This document shows positions 1 through 12,671 of a stretch of DNA of 64,000 nt, piece after piece (position 1 is the stretch's first letter; every line of letters begins with the position of its first letter). A program made the translations under genes and the position numbers. The notes under the pieces are model-generated. The model made no database searches. It saw nothing but the letters and a program-made list of their open reading frames with translations, and was not told where the DNA came from. The DNA lies in NCBI RefSeq assembly GCF_001653235.2, contig NC_035794.1:3286001-3350000 (forward strand), in the 5' to 3' direction. The DNA is from Pochonia chlamydosporia 170. Its lineage: Eukaryota; Ascomycota; Sordariomycetes; Hypocreales; Clavicipitaceae.

Positions 1-1627
1 AGTTCCCTATATTCCGCTGATTCGACTTTTGTCTCAGAGTTTTGTTTCCAGGATCGGTATCGCAGCATATTGGCGATTAAGCAGAAAGTCTCATGTGTCC
101 TGACTGAGACGGGTGCCTTTTCAACATCTTGCAACATTTCTTCGGCAGGGTATGATCTCCCAAATATTTCTGATAGGTATAGATGTGATCTATCGCATAT
201 GTATTGGTAATCAGGATGATCAGATATAGCATCCAAGAGTGTTGTCGCCACCACCCTACGGTTTTCGATGTTGTCTGCCTGTTTCTTTGAGGAAAATATA
301 GAGACCCGAACATGCAAATAACCAAGCCAAAGGAGTATCTGACACCCAAAAGCTGACAGTTTTGGGCCACTGAGTATCTGGTGAAGTCCCAATTTAAGAT
401 CACCCAGGTGCCGAAGAATGCAGTCTAGGTCATCGTTGAGCACAGCACATCGACAAAGAAACAGAGTCGAACAGATGATGATTTCTGCAGGAGACGATAG
501 TACATCCATCTCTGAAGAATTCACCGGTGGTGAGGATACCCAATCTGAGTTATATTGCAGTCTCTGAATCTCGGCAGAGGCTTGGCTGTAGTATTCCTTC
601 CATGCTGTGCTGTCTGGTTTACAAGTCAATGCCCAGTGTTTGGCTGCCCATGCCAACACGGCAAGGCGAAAGGGCGATGCCGGGCAGCAGCGCGGGCTCC
701 GTATAAAATCCAGCACAAACCGGAGGTAGTTTCCTTTGCCGTCGTCTTTGAGGGAATATGCCCAGCCTCCGATACATTGTTCATAGTGCTGGAAAAAGAA
801 CGAATCGTCTTTGTCACTGTCCCCATTCAGAAACATATGATCGGCACTGGGTGTTCTCGTCGACTTAACCCTAGGGCGTTTTCTCCGTACTGCATCTCGG
901 TCTACATATTCGGCGGCATTTGTCAAGTCTTCCATTACTGCTCCGTCTACCTCTGCTGGATCAGAGGACGTCGGAGTAGCACCTGAACGAGCTGTACCAT
1001 TCTCACCGGGTATTCCCGCTTCTGCATACAGTTGGCCATTGGGGAGAGCCCATTCTGGTGATTCCGGAAAATCTGTCGCACAAGTGAGGAATGGGTCGAG
1101 AGAAAAGTCAAAGTCCCAAGTGCTGCTCATGGGCAACTGGTCAATCGCATCCAAGTACCCATGGTATGGCGACTCCGATAATTGCGTCGCAACACTTTTA
1201 TCAACTTCCGGTATATTCGGTCTCAACAGATCGACCTGTGTGCCGGGTAGAGGAGTCTCCTCAGAAGCGTTGTAAGCTAAATTGCTAGAGTCAAATGAGG
1301 ATTGCGGCTTGGCCAACCCAGCACTTTGCGAATGAGGTCTCGGAGCAACACTTGGTTTCGTCTTTGATAGACCCCCAACCGACACTTTCATATTTGCGTC
1401 AAACGAGGTTTGGCAAGTAATGTTCATTCTTGAACAGTTTCGGCACGGATCACCACCACCACATCGCACCTTGCGTTTCCGACAGGTTAAGCACCCTATT
1501 CAAGGCAGTTAGTGGTTGAAACTAGTTAGAGAAGGATTTGGTATGCCAGCGATGTCAAACTGGGGACCTGGAAACTAGCCTCCGGTATATTCTTACCGTG
1601 GAAGCTTCTTCGCAAAGCCTGGCTCAT
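1..1627 (-). CDS. Zn2Cys6 transcription factor (3' end beyond left edge)
   Basis: The gene has two exons: exon 1 at 1597-1627 and exon 2 from 1495 running off the left edge. The intron at 1496-1596 has a GTAAGA donor, a CTAAC branch site and an AATAG acceptor. Joining the exons gives a start MSQALRRSFHG followed directly by a Gal4-type binuclear zinc cluster, CLTCRKRKVRC then CRNC and a final Cys, with CX2CX6CX5CX2CX6C spacing in the first 40 residues. After a low-complexity Ser/Pro linker, a helical region from about residue 270 onward (FQHYEQCIGGW, KYYSQ-like and DHPDYQYICDR segments) resembles fungal transcription-factor regulatory domains. About 508 residues are visible and the frame stays open to base 1, so the C-terminus is missing. 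It is expected to act in the nucleus as a DNA-binding regulator. Target genes cannot be read from the sequence; the neighbouring permease and acyltransferase are candidates by position only. Confidence 0.9.
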
Positions 1628-2137
1628 TCTGTAAGCTTGTGCAGTCTTCAAGGCAACATGTTGTAGTCATTGTAATCTCTGCCGAGTTGGGGGAAACGTT
1701 GACTCAAGTCAATGACCAGGACTCCATTGGAAGACAGAATCTGCGGGGACTGGCACTATTTATCAAGCCACAGCTCTCAACTCTTTTGCAGCACATCAGC
1801 TGGGCATTGGGGTATTTGGGGGATGGGGTCTGGTGGATTTGAGTCCATGGCCATGTGGGGAAATTGGAGTTTCGCGGCAGGCAACATTGTAAGAATGAGA
1901 TAACACTAAGAGATTTAGTCTTTGTCCTGTTGCCTTCATGAATCTGACCTTCTGTCACTAGAGCAGCTACACTGGTGCGAGACAAACATATTGACATGTC
2001 AGTGAATCAGGTCAAGGTCTCTCCAATACATACACCACACTAGATGGTCAAGTAGTTGCGTGAATGTACATATAAATACCAGACAGCTTCAGCTCATGCC
2101 TGTCGCCTTAAGGCCATAGCACCACCTTGGTCTCAAA
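1628..2137. other. Intergenic, upstream of the Zn2Cys6 gene
   Basis: The upstream region of the minus-strand zinc-cluster gene and the 3' flank of the permease lie here. No convincing coding potential, repeat or RNA gene was seen. Confidence 0.5.
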
Positions 2138-3953
2138 CTATCTTGTATATCTAAAATACTCCAGTTCTCTATCCGTCTTGTCCAGAAAGTCTTCCTGTGT
2201 CTCATTCGGGTCAACTTTCCCGTACTTGCGGTCCCGCAGCCTATTCTGCCAAATTAAATAGACCATCAACGTGACAGCCAGAACAATGAGGACAACAAAA
2301 GACGCAATCATTCCCCTAAATCCCGTCTGGTAACGCGGAGCCTCCGAGTCAATGAACAGTTGAGGCGCAACCAAATTGCCAGCAGAATAGGCCAGGAACA
2401 TGCCTGCAGAGACTGTGGTCTTGCGCGACATTCCGGCAATATTGGAAGCAACCAAGCTCATTGCCATGATGTAACTAATGGTACACGTGAACAAGAGATA
2501 CACACCGCCGAGTCGTGTGAGTTTATGGGACTCGGGCACGTAGTAGATGATGAGAGCGCCAACAAGAGGGGGGATATTGGACAGGATCATGACAACACAG
2601 CGGAAGTTGCGGATGCAGGAGCCGGCGATTCCACTACACCATGGATTTATTAGCAAAACCATGCAACATTTGTGGAGAGTAGAAAGAAGAAGGATGTAAA
2701 GACTTACGCGACGATGATGCCGACCAACTGAATGGCATGTTCTGGCATTGAGTAGATTGTTGCTTCGAGGTTCGTGTATCCCAATCCAGTGAGGATAAGT
2801 TTGTTGAACTGAACTCAAACCAACATTAGCAATCTGGCGCATCCCATCCCGTCTCTGGTTTCTTCACACATACCGCTGTAAGTCCACCGCCAGGGAGACA
2901 CTGCACGAACACGATGGCGAAAAAGATCCAGGCCTGCGGGTCAGTAAGGACAGATCGAGCCTGTTCCCATTTCCAGTGAGAACTACTAATACCCGTATGG
3001 TTCGACATGACGCGCAATACAGCAATTTTCCTCTCGCGATCTGACAAACCTCGCATCTTCCAAGGCGAGTCCGGCATGAAGACTGCCAACACTATTGACC
3101 AAAGCACAGTCACCCCTCCAAACGCCAAGAACATGTACTTCCACGGCGACAGACTCCCATGACCATGTCCAATACCATAGGCAATAAGGTCGCCAAAGAA
3201 TGAGCCAACAGCGTTCCCCGACCACCAGATACAGGCGCGTAGAGAATGCTCGTCACGAGTGTAATACTGGCCAGTTATGAGAACGAATGCCGGATTATTG
3301 ACAGCTTCAAAGAAGCCCAGGAAGAAGCGGGTAGTAGCGAGGGCAGCAAAGTTCTTGGACGTAATGGCCAGGAGAATACAAGCACCCCATCCAAATACAT
3401 TTCCGGCGAGCCACTTGCCAATCGGGACTCTGTGAAGCAGATACGCATTAAGTGGTTGTCCAATCATGTACCTAACTTCCATGTTAGCTTTGAACATGTA
3501 TGTCTATTCGCCGCATTGCGTTGGCAATCTTACCCGAAGTAGAAGATGCTGGCGACCCAGCTATACTGGTTCTTTTGAAGGTGTGTATCTTGCTTCAGTC
3601 CAAAGACGGACGCATTTGACAGGATTCCCTTGTCTAAAAAGTTGAGCGTGAAAGTGCCAAGCAGCTACCTCAGCCATGTACATTAGTTGGGGGCGTGGGT
3701 GAGCTCGCGTTAGTTTAAGACATACCAGAGGCATCAAGTACAGGTCAATCTTCCAACGAACTTTGTTGGCCTCCTTGTCCGTATACGTAAAGTTGTTGTC
3801 CCCCGTTGAGCGAAGGAAATCAAGGGCATCATCGTGCTTTGTTGGCACTTTTTCAGAAAAGATGGTTCCATCAATGTGATGGACATCCCTTGCCTCCGTC
3901 CGAATCTCATCATGCGCTGTCGCGGCCGGGGCAGTCTTCTCCCTGTCGTCCAT
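2138..3953 (-). CDS. MFS transporter, allantoate permease (Dal5/ACS) family
   Basis: Five exons (3726-3953, 3534-3664, 2874-3471, 2708-2808 and 2138-2633) join in frame to a 517-residue protein. All introns are GT-AG, 61 to 74 bp. The cytosolic N-terminus of about 70 residues leads into roughly 12 hydrophobic segments. Family hallmarks visible after splicing are DKGILSNASVFGL in the first helix region, YFGYMIGQPLNAYLL, TTRFFLGFFEAVNNPAF in the helix 4-5 region, and the C-terminal tail with DKTDRELEYFRY. These place it in the anion:cation symporter family that includes Dal5 (allantoate/ureidosuccinate), Fen2 (pantothenate) and nicotinate carriers. It should sit in the plasma membrane and import a small carboxylate by proton symport; the actual substrate cannot be deduced. 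It is transcribed away from the acyltransferase gene, with which it shares a 646-bp upstream region. Confidence 0.93.
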
Positions 3954-4599
3954 GATGATAACTTGCTGAATAGCTCGGACTAAAAGCGGCGAAAATCCTT
4001 CAGGATGCAGTCAACCTGGATTGATTGAACAAGTTCCATTGACAGAGGTAGTTGAAGTGTACTTCCCCAGCCAGTTTATATGCCTTCCCCAACCCTTCGC
4101 CAACCTCCTTACATCTTATCTCATGCTTAATTCAGCCGCTTGACAGACAACTGCCACGAGATCCATGCATGGGTCAAAACCTGGAGAAGAGGAGTGGTTG
4201 TGGAGTTGCCCAAGCCAAAGTCGCTGTGACTACCGAATGCGGTAATCATGCCGACTTTGACACCTTCTTCGCCATCCGGCGTCAAACCATTGCAAAAGTG
4301 GTATTCATGCCGAGTAAATAAATTGATGTGAATAGATATGCCAGTTGGAGTAAGACCTAGTGTACTTGATTTGGGGAAACAAGCCGATAGAAGCGCTAAA
4401 GTGCCAAAATGGAGTCTCTGTTTAACACGAGTCGTCCGGCCTTCGGGATTCTCGATGCCAAGACAAAGAATAAGTAGGAGAAACTGAACGTATCATCCCG
4501 TGTCACTGGGCAATTGGTATATCTCATGTTCACACCAACTTCCATCTCATTACACGACAGCCAGGCAAGCCACTCGCAAGAATAATATCCACCCTTACC
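3954..4599. promoter_or_regulatory. Divergent upstream region, permease / acyltransferase
   Basis: This 646-bp gap separates two divergently transcribed genes and so must carry both promoters. No clear zinc-cluster palindrome (CGG-Nx-CCG) was identified by eye. The short open frame near 4052-4321 has no recognisable protein features. Confidence 0.5.
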
Positions 4600-5986
4600 A
4601 TGGGGTCCATCTCAGCTTCAAACTACCAGCATATCGTCGTCCGCGGGCTCCCTTATGACCGTGGTTTCACACACGGCCAGCAAGCAAAGGCAAAGATCAT
4701 TGCTAGTTTAGAGCACTACTCCCAACCGGGGAAGCTGTTGCCATGGTAGGTTCAGTTTCGGTGATACGCAAAAGATGAAGCTACTTACATGACTCAAATA
4801 CAGGGATGTCAGTCTGCGCATTATTCAACAGGTATATCTACCTGGTATCAAAAAGTACTTCCCCGAAGCGCTTCCTGAATTACAAGGGATCTCAGACGGA
4901 GCAGGCGTAGACTTGAACAGGATCTTATTGTTGAATGCGCGATATGACCTCGCACGGGTTCGAGGGTCCAGCATCCGAGATCATCCATCCACGGACACAT
5001 CTCAAACTCGATGTCAAGTTTCCATCAACACTATTGAAACCGACCAACCGACCAAAATCGCAGCTTCTCACCAAGCAGTTAATGGCAACGGTCTCTCAGC
5101 CGAGGTTGACCAAGATCTCCAAGAGTGCACGGCAGCCGCTTTCCTCGCCGAGTCAACCGCAGACGGGGACGTTATTCTCGCGCAAAACTGGGACATGTCC
5201 GCCAATGTATACCTCAACAACACAGCAATCTATCTCGAAGTTCATCCAGACCCATCTGAAAACCTGCCAGTCATGTTTCTCACCACTGAGGCCGGCCAGC
5301 TGGGACGCTCAGGCTTCAACTCGGCCGGCCTCGCCGTTTGTGCATGCTCACTCATGTCAACTGAGGATTACTTCCCCTTAAACAAGACTCTGCTGCTAGA
5401 TGAGGAGCAGCAGCCGCTTCTACCAATGACGTTGGTGCGGCGACAGTTTCTGCACAACACAAACTTCTCAAACGGCCTAGTCAACATCTGCAATGCGCCG
5501 AGGCACGTCTCAAACAGAATAGTTGTAGGCACAGCAGACAACTTCGTCATCAACATGGAGGTTACGCCTAGTACTGTCCATCTGGAATATCCCTCTGGGC
5601 AGGATAACTTTGTCGTTGGGGCGAATCATTTCGTTAGTCCTGGATTTCTCGCAAGCGGATGGCATGATCGGAACCCCGGCGGCAGCACTTGGTTTCGGGA
5701 TCAAAGGGTTGCGAGGGCCGTTCGACCACATAGCAACGGTAGCCTGACGCCAGAGAAGATAACCAAGGCGTTTTGCGATCATTTATCGCTGCCGTCGTCG
5801 GTGTGTCAGCATATGGAGGATTGTACAGTTAGAGGTGTGCCTGACTATCCGTACAAGGGGCGACAAATCACTCTGGCGCATGTTCGGTACAACTTGACGA
5901 AACGGACTGCAACTGTTTGCAAGGGACCACCGTGCATTGGAATGTTTGATGAGTATAGCATCCGCTCTGGGTTGTCTGTCAAGTAG
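4600..5986 (+). CDS. Isopenicillin-N acyltransferase-like Ntn hydrolase (AT/C45 family)
   Basis: The two exons are 4600-4745 and 4804-5986, with an intron GTAGGT...ATACAG, giving 442 residues. The start is the ATG in a CTTACCATGG context. The protein has the architecture of acyl-CoA:6-aminopenicillanate acyltransferase (family C45). The N-terminal segment RGLPYDRGFTHGQQAK matches the conserved GRGFxxG-type opening of the family, and LLLNARYDLAR follows. The likely autoproteolytic nucleophile is Cys157 (QECTAAAF), with the conserved Asn177-Trp178-Asp179 twenty residues later. Such enzymes self-cleave before the Cys and then acylate or hydrolyse small amides and peptides. The residue before the Cys is Glu, not the Gly of the penicillin enzyme, and a polar insert (about residues 103-155) lengthens the alpha part. 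The end (LSVK) is not a peroxisomal signal. There are no penicillin synthesis genes nearby, so a beta-lactam role is not supported. Confidence 0.9.
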
Positions 5987-6274
5987 GGACAAGGGTTGTC
6001 ATGGAAAGGTCAAGCTACTGGCTAACCCACATGGTGTTGGGCATTGTACTTGGGTTGAAGGAGGAATGTACTGGAGTGGTGAGACGTTGGTTTGAATAAG
6101 TGATGGATATAGAATTGTTTAAAGTGCACAGCAGTCTCAGGGCTTGAGCCTTGAAGATCACTTTAAATATCTAATCTACATATTTCCACTACTACTGCTG
6201 TAGCCAATTTGTCAATTTGTCAATTTACCCATGTCATCATGGTCCCAGCACGACAACCTTGTAACCACCCGTGT

Positions 6275-9200
6275 CTAGGACATATCGTATGCTTCCAAAG
6301 TCGTGAGATGCTGCCAAAGCCTCTCGTTATACTCGGCTGTTGAAGTCACGGTCACCACATCTGAGCTCGTCTTTGCCCGTGCGTTGGCTCCCCCGATGAC
6401 AGCATCCGCGACTACACCTATATCATCAGAAAGAGTCCCGTCACCCACCCGGCCACATATATCTTCGGATCGGTCGTCAAGGTCCTCAATCTCCATGGAT
6501 TCCACCCTGACCAACTGCTGGCGAATGCTGTGAAGACTCATCCCACGGACAGCGGCCCATTTCGACAGCTTTGGCTCGCCGCTTCCTGGTATAGCTTCCA
6601 CGTTCATGGGCAAGAAGTCTTGCTCGGAGTCTGCGACCTCGTCATCGGACTCATCAGCTTCAGGCGGATCCTTCAGCTCCGCCCTGGTTTTTTCGAGCAG
6701 TTCCACAGCGGCATCGTAGTCGCTCAGGGCAAGGGTGCCCTTGCGTTCCAATGGTCCCCAATCGTCCCGTTCCTGAAGAAGATACCGCGTGATATCCTCA
6801 TGATCAAGTATCGTGGCTGCTAAGAGTGGCGTCCCGTAGTGCCCACCGGACAAATCTAGACGCGCGCCGCGTTCAACGAGCAGCTTCACAAGCATCAGCT
6901 TGCCCGAAACGCATGCGGCTTGCAGTGCTGTACCGTACTTTCCTCCTTGGAAGTTGATATCGGCTCCGTGTCGGAGTAGAAGAAGTACATTCAGGGTGTT
7001 CCCCGCCGCCGCGGCAGCCTGCAGAGGTGATCCGAAACGGCCGCCTCGCTCATTGACTCTCGCTCCCTTCCGCAGAAGCAATTCCGCGATATTCGTGCCA
7101 GGCCTCAAGCATGCTGCCTGCAGAGCATTGCCGTAAATTCCCCCTTGTGTAAGAACATCTGCACCGCGGTTGATCAGGAAGCGCACAGCAAGTTCGTCGC
7201 CCCTTGCTGCAGCTGCGCACAAAGCAGATCCGTATCTGCCCGCCGAAGGAGCATTCACCGGGGCGCCAGAACGAAGCACAGCTCTAACGATGCCGAGGTT
7301 TCCTCCTGCTTCTGCAGCTGCGAGCTGCAAAGCATAGCCGTACGGTCCTGCGACCGACTTGACATCTGCGCCCCTGGCAAGGAGAATGTCCAGGGCCTTT
7401 TGCTGACCAGCTTTGATGGCTCCAAAGGCAGGGTTAGGATAAGTCTGATTCCCTATACCGACTTCTGCTCCCTTTTCAATAAGGCGATTTAGGGCCACCA
7501 TGTTGCCCGTGTATGCAGCGGCGCACAATGCCGTACCCATTACTCCGCCAAGACGGTTCACATCAGCACCTGCATCCAAGAAGTATTCCAAATCCACGTC
7601 ATCTCTTTCAACCATGATGTAATTCTGGAGGGCATTTCCCCAGCATCCATACTGTGAGTTGACGTCAAAGTTGCGATACACCAACAGCTGATGAATGAGG
7701 GTCTGACAACAACCCATAAACCTGGCGTCGCCGTCGTCGTCCTTGTCGTCCTCGTCGTAACACCCGATGCCAGCACCCATGGGACTACCTCCGTGGCCTC
7801 CCATTATCGTATTGAGAGCACCGTGCGCGTAGAGCACATTGAGCACAACGTAGTAGCCACGCCTATACGCTGCCTGCAGAGGAGTGTGATACTTGCCGCC
7901 TGTCAGGTTTGGGTCGGCCCCTCGACTCAGGAGAAATCTGACCGTGTCATCATGTCCTTGCAAAGACGCTATCTGCAAAGCGGTACCACCCTTCCCACCG
8001 CAAGCGTTGACATCGGCTCCCTTATCAAGAAGATACTCGGCGAACTTGAAGTCTTGGTCGTCGCTTTGCTGGAACACAGCATGATGCAGTAGATACACCA
8101 ATCCCGTATGCTCTGGTTTGAGTCTCATGTTGACATCGAGACCGTAATCGAACAGCAGATCCATTACTCGAACCTGTTTCGGAATCAAGCTGCCACCAGA
8201 GATGGCGAGGAGGGGGGTGCAATACCAGCCACAACCATGCTCGGTAGCATCAGCTCCAGCTTCAAGCAATAGACGGATTGCCGGCTCATGGTCCTGGCTC
8301 GCGGCAGCTTGCAGAGCAGTACCCAGATAGCCACCCTTCTCGTTAACATCCACGCCCTTCTTGAGAAGCATTTTCATGATGGACAAATGTCCTCGGTACG
8401 CTGCGACTTGCAGCGCCGATTGGAACACAGGATCCTCCACTGTCACAGAAGTTTCGGCGCCGAGATCAAGCAATTTTTGCGTGACGTGTTCGTGGCCATG
8501 CCAGATGGCTGTCTGGAGAGCCGATACAGGGCCATCTTTCAGGCCATCCTTGTCCGATATTGTGTCATACAGGTCCTGAGCTGACGGAACCAGGTTGATG
8601 TCTGCGCCGCGCCCAATAAGCAATTCAAGGACTTCCGCATCGGCGTGCATCGCAGACATTTGAATCGCGGTGGCTGAGTTTTCGAACGTTTTATTGAGCT
8701 CGGCGCCACGCTCAAGCAGCAGCTCGACAACCTGCTTATCGTTCCGGAAGGCTGCGCGCGCGAGTGGAAGCCCGAAGCAAGGGCTCCCGAATTCCGCAGC
8801 CTGATTCGGGTCCGCCCCAGCATTTAGTAGTCGGCGGACGACATCGATTGATCGATGATCGGTGTCGATGGATGCAATCAGCGCTGTTCCATACCACTCG
8901 TCGTATGTATTGTTGAATGACTTATCACCTGCATCAAGCAGTATATTGACAACTCCAAGATATCCCTTGGAGGCAGCGGCTTCAAGAGCAGTGCAGGCTT
9001 CAGGGGTTTTCCGTCCTTCGTGTTCCGACGGAATATACCAATCTAGTGTGTCGGGCATGCGCCCAGCGACGAAGCGAACTATCTCCTCATGATTGCCGAA
9101 AGCTGCCGCTACGAGGGTCCTGGTATCCTCTCCCTGGCTGTCAAGGTCGAGGTCGAGGCCCCAAAGATACTCGACAACTGCGAGGTGTCCAGAGGTCGCT

Positions 9201-12200
9201 GCCGAGCACAGTGAGGCACCTTTGTTTGATGTATTCGCCAATGGATCCATGCCAGCCTTGACAAGCATCTGCGTGATGTTCAAGTGTCCTCGAGCTGCCG
9301 CAAGTTGCAAGGCATTCCCCTTTTCCGCATCACAGAAGTCCACATCTGCGCCTGCATCGAGTAGTATCCTAACCACATCGGCGTGGCCCTCCCAGCTGGC
9401 CGCTCCCAGGGCGTTTTGGTGCTTTCCCCCGAGGGCATTCACGTCCGCGCCAAGGTCCAGCAGGGTCTTACTGGTGCTGGAGTGACCAGCGAGAGCAGCC
9501 GAGTACAGAGCATCACTAGACCTGTCGTCGTCGTCGTTGACGTGTGCACCTTGGTTGACCAACTCCTTGACGATGTCGTCCATGGCCAAGGATGCAGCAG
9601 CCATGAGAGGGCATCCCAGCCGTCCGCCTCGGGCATTGACATTGGCGCCGTTTTTAACGAGGCATGTCATTACCCCAGCATTCTTTCCCACGATGGCCGA
9701 CACGAGAGGCAGCGAGTACCACCCTCCGCGTCCATTCGGGTCCGCCCCATGTGTCATGAGTACAGCCACTGTTCGCTCGTGACCCTTCTCAGCTGCGGCC
9801 GCCAAAGGCGTGCCATATCTCTTTGAACGGATTCCGTGCGAGGCCCCACGATCCAGGAGCAGCTTCACCGTTCCGTAGCGACCTTCCAACGCTGCCACTT
9901 GGAGGGCAGTGCCTTCTTTGCCCGCGATAGCGTTGATGTTAGCCCCATAGTCGAGGAGAGTACTGACAACACTGTCGTGGCCACGAGCTGCCGCAAGATA
10001 CAAAGCCTCAGTAAGCTTGATGAGCGGGAGACCACCCTCGTTCTCTTCAAATTCTGCAAGTTTCTGGGCATCCGAGCCCGAGTGGTCGAGAAGCAGAGCC
10101 ACTATGCTTGCATGGCCAGCCGAAGCAGCAGCTCTAAGGCAGCACCAAATGCCATCCTCCATGCCACTTTCAGCGTCATCCTCCAGCAGTAGCTTAGCAG
10201 AGGCAGTGAGACCAAAGCTAGCCGCAAGAAGCAGAGGCCAAGGTTTCTTCCGCACGAGTCTTCCGTGTAGCTTGTGCCGACGACAAGTTGTGAGCCATGA
10301 GCCATAGTTTGCCTCCAGGTGGAAGAACTGCATGGTCAAGTCCACTACTCCGTTATTGGAAGGCTCGTTTCCCATCTGCTCGCTGCGCGCGGCATGGATC
10401 GCCCAACTGTAGGCAGAGTACGAGAGAAATGCGTACGTGGTTGACCCATCCGTGTCTTCTTTTCCCTCTCCAAATTCTGGTTCGTCTTCATCTTGACTAG
10501 CCGAGGCGAAGTCTTCGTAACAGAGATATTTGAGGCACACCGAGGCCAACTCTGATTCGACATCTGCGTGTCCAACCCAGAACTTGGGCTTGTTTTGTTT
10601 GACGTTGTCGGAAACTAAGAACTCTTTGACGGACAAGTGAGAGAGCGTTATGTAAGCGTCCGCGGAGACAGTCACGAGACCACTCAGCACCTCTAGGATA
10701 TCCTGAGGGTCATTATCAACGGCATCAAAGTCCATGCTGGTTTCTTCGCCGTCCACATCGATGGAAATGGCCTCGGCCAACTCGCTCAACGTCATCGTCC
10801 GCACGCCTCGGACCAGCCAGCACAAGATCCGTCGTACGATGTGAACATCATCCGGGAAATCTTGCTCAATACGATCCAAGATGCGGAAGTACGTCGCCTG
10901 CAGCGTCCGTGGGAGGTTCATAAGTGCCGCACGAATGGCCTTGTCATTCCTCAGCTTGCAGAGGGCATTGATCTGGCAAGTGACCCATTGGAACATGCCG
11001 TTTGCGTCTCTAGACAGAGTATCCTGGATTAGGTTTTGGAGACCAGGTTCTCTAAGCTTAAGCTTGCGACGCTTGACGCTCTCCGTTACTTCACCAACAA
11101 TGTAGCTCTTGATGTCAGCGGCCACATCCGCTTCCATGATGTGGTAGCTGGGCAGGTCTTCGAAGGCCCTCGCAATCGGTAGCTCATTGCGGCTGGAGAC
11201 CATGATCTTCAGCATCTGGCACTTATGCCGCAGGGTCAGCAGAGCATGCGTGATGCACGCCCACTCTGACGAAGAAACCTCATCTAAACCATCGATGACA
11301 AGAATGATAGTCTGGAAACTGTCTCCTACGAAGTCCTGGAAGTTAGAGAGAAGTAGGTCAAAGTCCGCAGTCACAGCGGAGAGATCCTGGTAATTCTCCT
11401 GGATGAAGGCCTGGACATTTTGAAAGACCTGCTCGCTCTGCTTCGCGAGCTCGGCGATGACAGTCGCCAGGATGCGGGATATGTCTTGCTTTTGCGTTTC
11501 TTTGTAGTCGCAGTAGAAGTAAGCCAGACCGGTGTGCTGGTTCTGAACATTGGCCTGAAGATAGTTGATGACGGTGGATACGAGGACGGTCTTGCCCGCA
11601 CCCGCTGGTTCATAGTCAGCTCGAGCTGGGATATCGAAGGAGAATTTAGATGGAGGATTACCCACGGATGGCGTGCAACCAGAGAAAGGAGTTCTGTTGA
11701 TTCAGCCACGTCCGGAAGATGTCTGCGTCAAGGAACCATGTTCCTGTGTCCGCATATCGGAGGCTGGAGATAGCCTTGTGGCTCGTAGCCACGTTCACCG
11801 GCGCAAGCAGTCTATTGACTTGCTGTATACTGTCGTTGTCCAAGACGACATTAAGCTTCTCATTAGTAGCAATCACGGCATCCCACCGACTTTGGTTCTT
11901 CTGCTGATTGCCCCTAACCAGCTCCCGCTCGGCGAGGTCTGCCTCCACTGACACAGCTGCGACCAGCTTCTCCAGCCGCTCCTTGACCTCGCCGAACTGG
12001 CTGTCGAACGGCTTCCACGCCAGTCTTATGGCGGCGGATACGCTGACGGCGGCCTTGAAGGACTTGACGGCGCATGAACGGGCTTTGCCGATTCGGAAAA
12101 CGTGTCGGGCTTTGAGGCAGAAGTCCAAGATGACCTGGTAGATACTAATCATGTAGTCTCGCAGTGTTTCATTGTTGGGGTATAGCCGGGAGTATCGCGG

Positions 12201-12671
12201 GATGTTAGAGAGGATCACGCCGATGCTTTCCAGCATAGCCGTGATCTTGGTGAAGTACTCGCTAAACTCCTTGGCCAGCTGAGACGTTCCTCATGTTACC
12301 ACAGACTTGACATTATTAAGTGAAAAAGTGAAGCCAGCTGCAAGAAAAATAGCGTCAGAACGTACGTGTAAAACAACCCGGAGACCACCCCATATCGGAC
12401 ACAGCAGGTCACTCGAGTTGGCGAAAACGTCGAGGCATTTGCCGTACTGTTCGACTGCAGCGATAAAAGGGACTAATTTCTGAGACCAGCTCCTCAGACC
12501 CGATGTCTTTGAGTGCTCGGCATCGAACTCGGCAACTTCATTCAAAAGGGCGCCCGCGATCTTAGATGCCTCGTACTGTTCCTTCTCCTGGGGTGAGAGT
12601 GACTCGAAGAAGGCTTCCGCATGGGTCTGCAAGCTGGCCATATCGGCGACTCCGGTGTCGCTCACGGCCAT
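6275..12671 (-). CDS. NACHT NTPase with about 33 ankyrin repeats (fungal NLR-like)
   Basis: Exons 12366-12671, 11666-12278 and 6275-11604 join in frame to 2082 residues. The first intron is 87 bp (donor GTACGT, acceptor GTCTCAG). The second is 61 bp and sits exactly at the P-loop; splicing turns the junction into HAIPGAGKTVL, the usual sequence of this family. Order of domains: an N-terminal helical domain of the type found ahead of fungal NACHT modules (about 1-200; it resembles what Pfam calls DUF7708, from memory); NACHT NTPase with Walker A at 307-312 and Walker B IILVIDGLDE near 406-415; a winged-helix-like stretch; then ankyrin repeats from about 760 to 1910 with the usual G-T-L-AA-GH...LL-GA pattern; and an acidic tail. 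Such proteins are thought to act as signal-transducing switches in non-self recognition. No known effector domain (HET, Goodbye, PNP) is visible. No frame break was found. Confidence 0.93.

Noticed and set aside
4600..5986. A penicillin biosynthesis gene cluster
   Set aside because: No ACV synthetase or isopenicillin N synthase in the window, and the enzyme lacks the ARL-type peroxisomal end; only a family relationship is supported.
6181..6231. Short repeat CAATTTGTCAATTTGTCAATT downstream of the acyltransferase gene
   Set aside because: Only about two and a half units of a simple AT-rich sequence; ordinary in 3' flanks.
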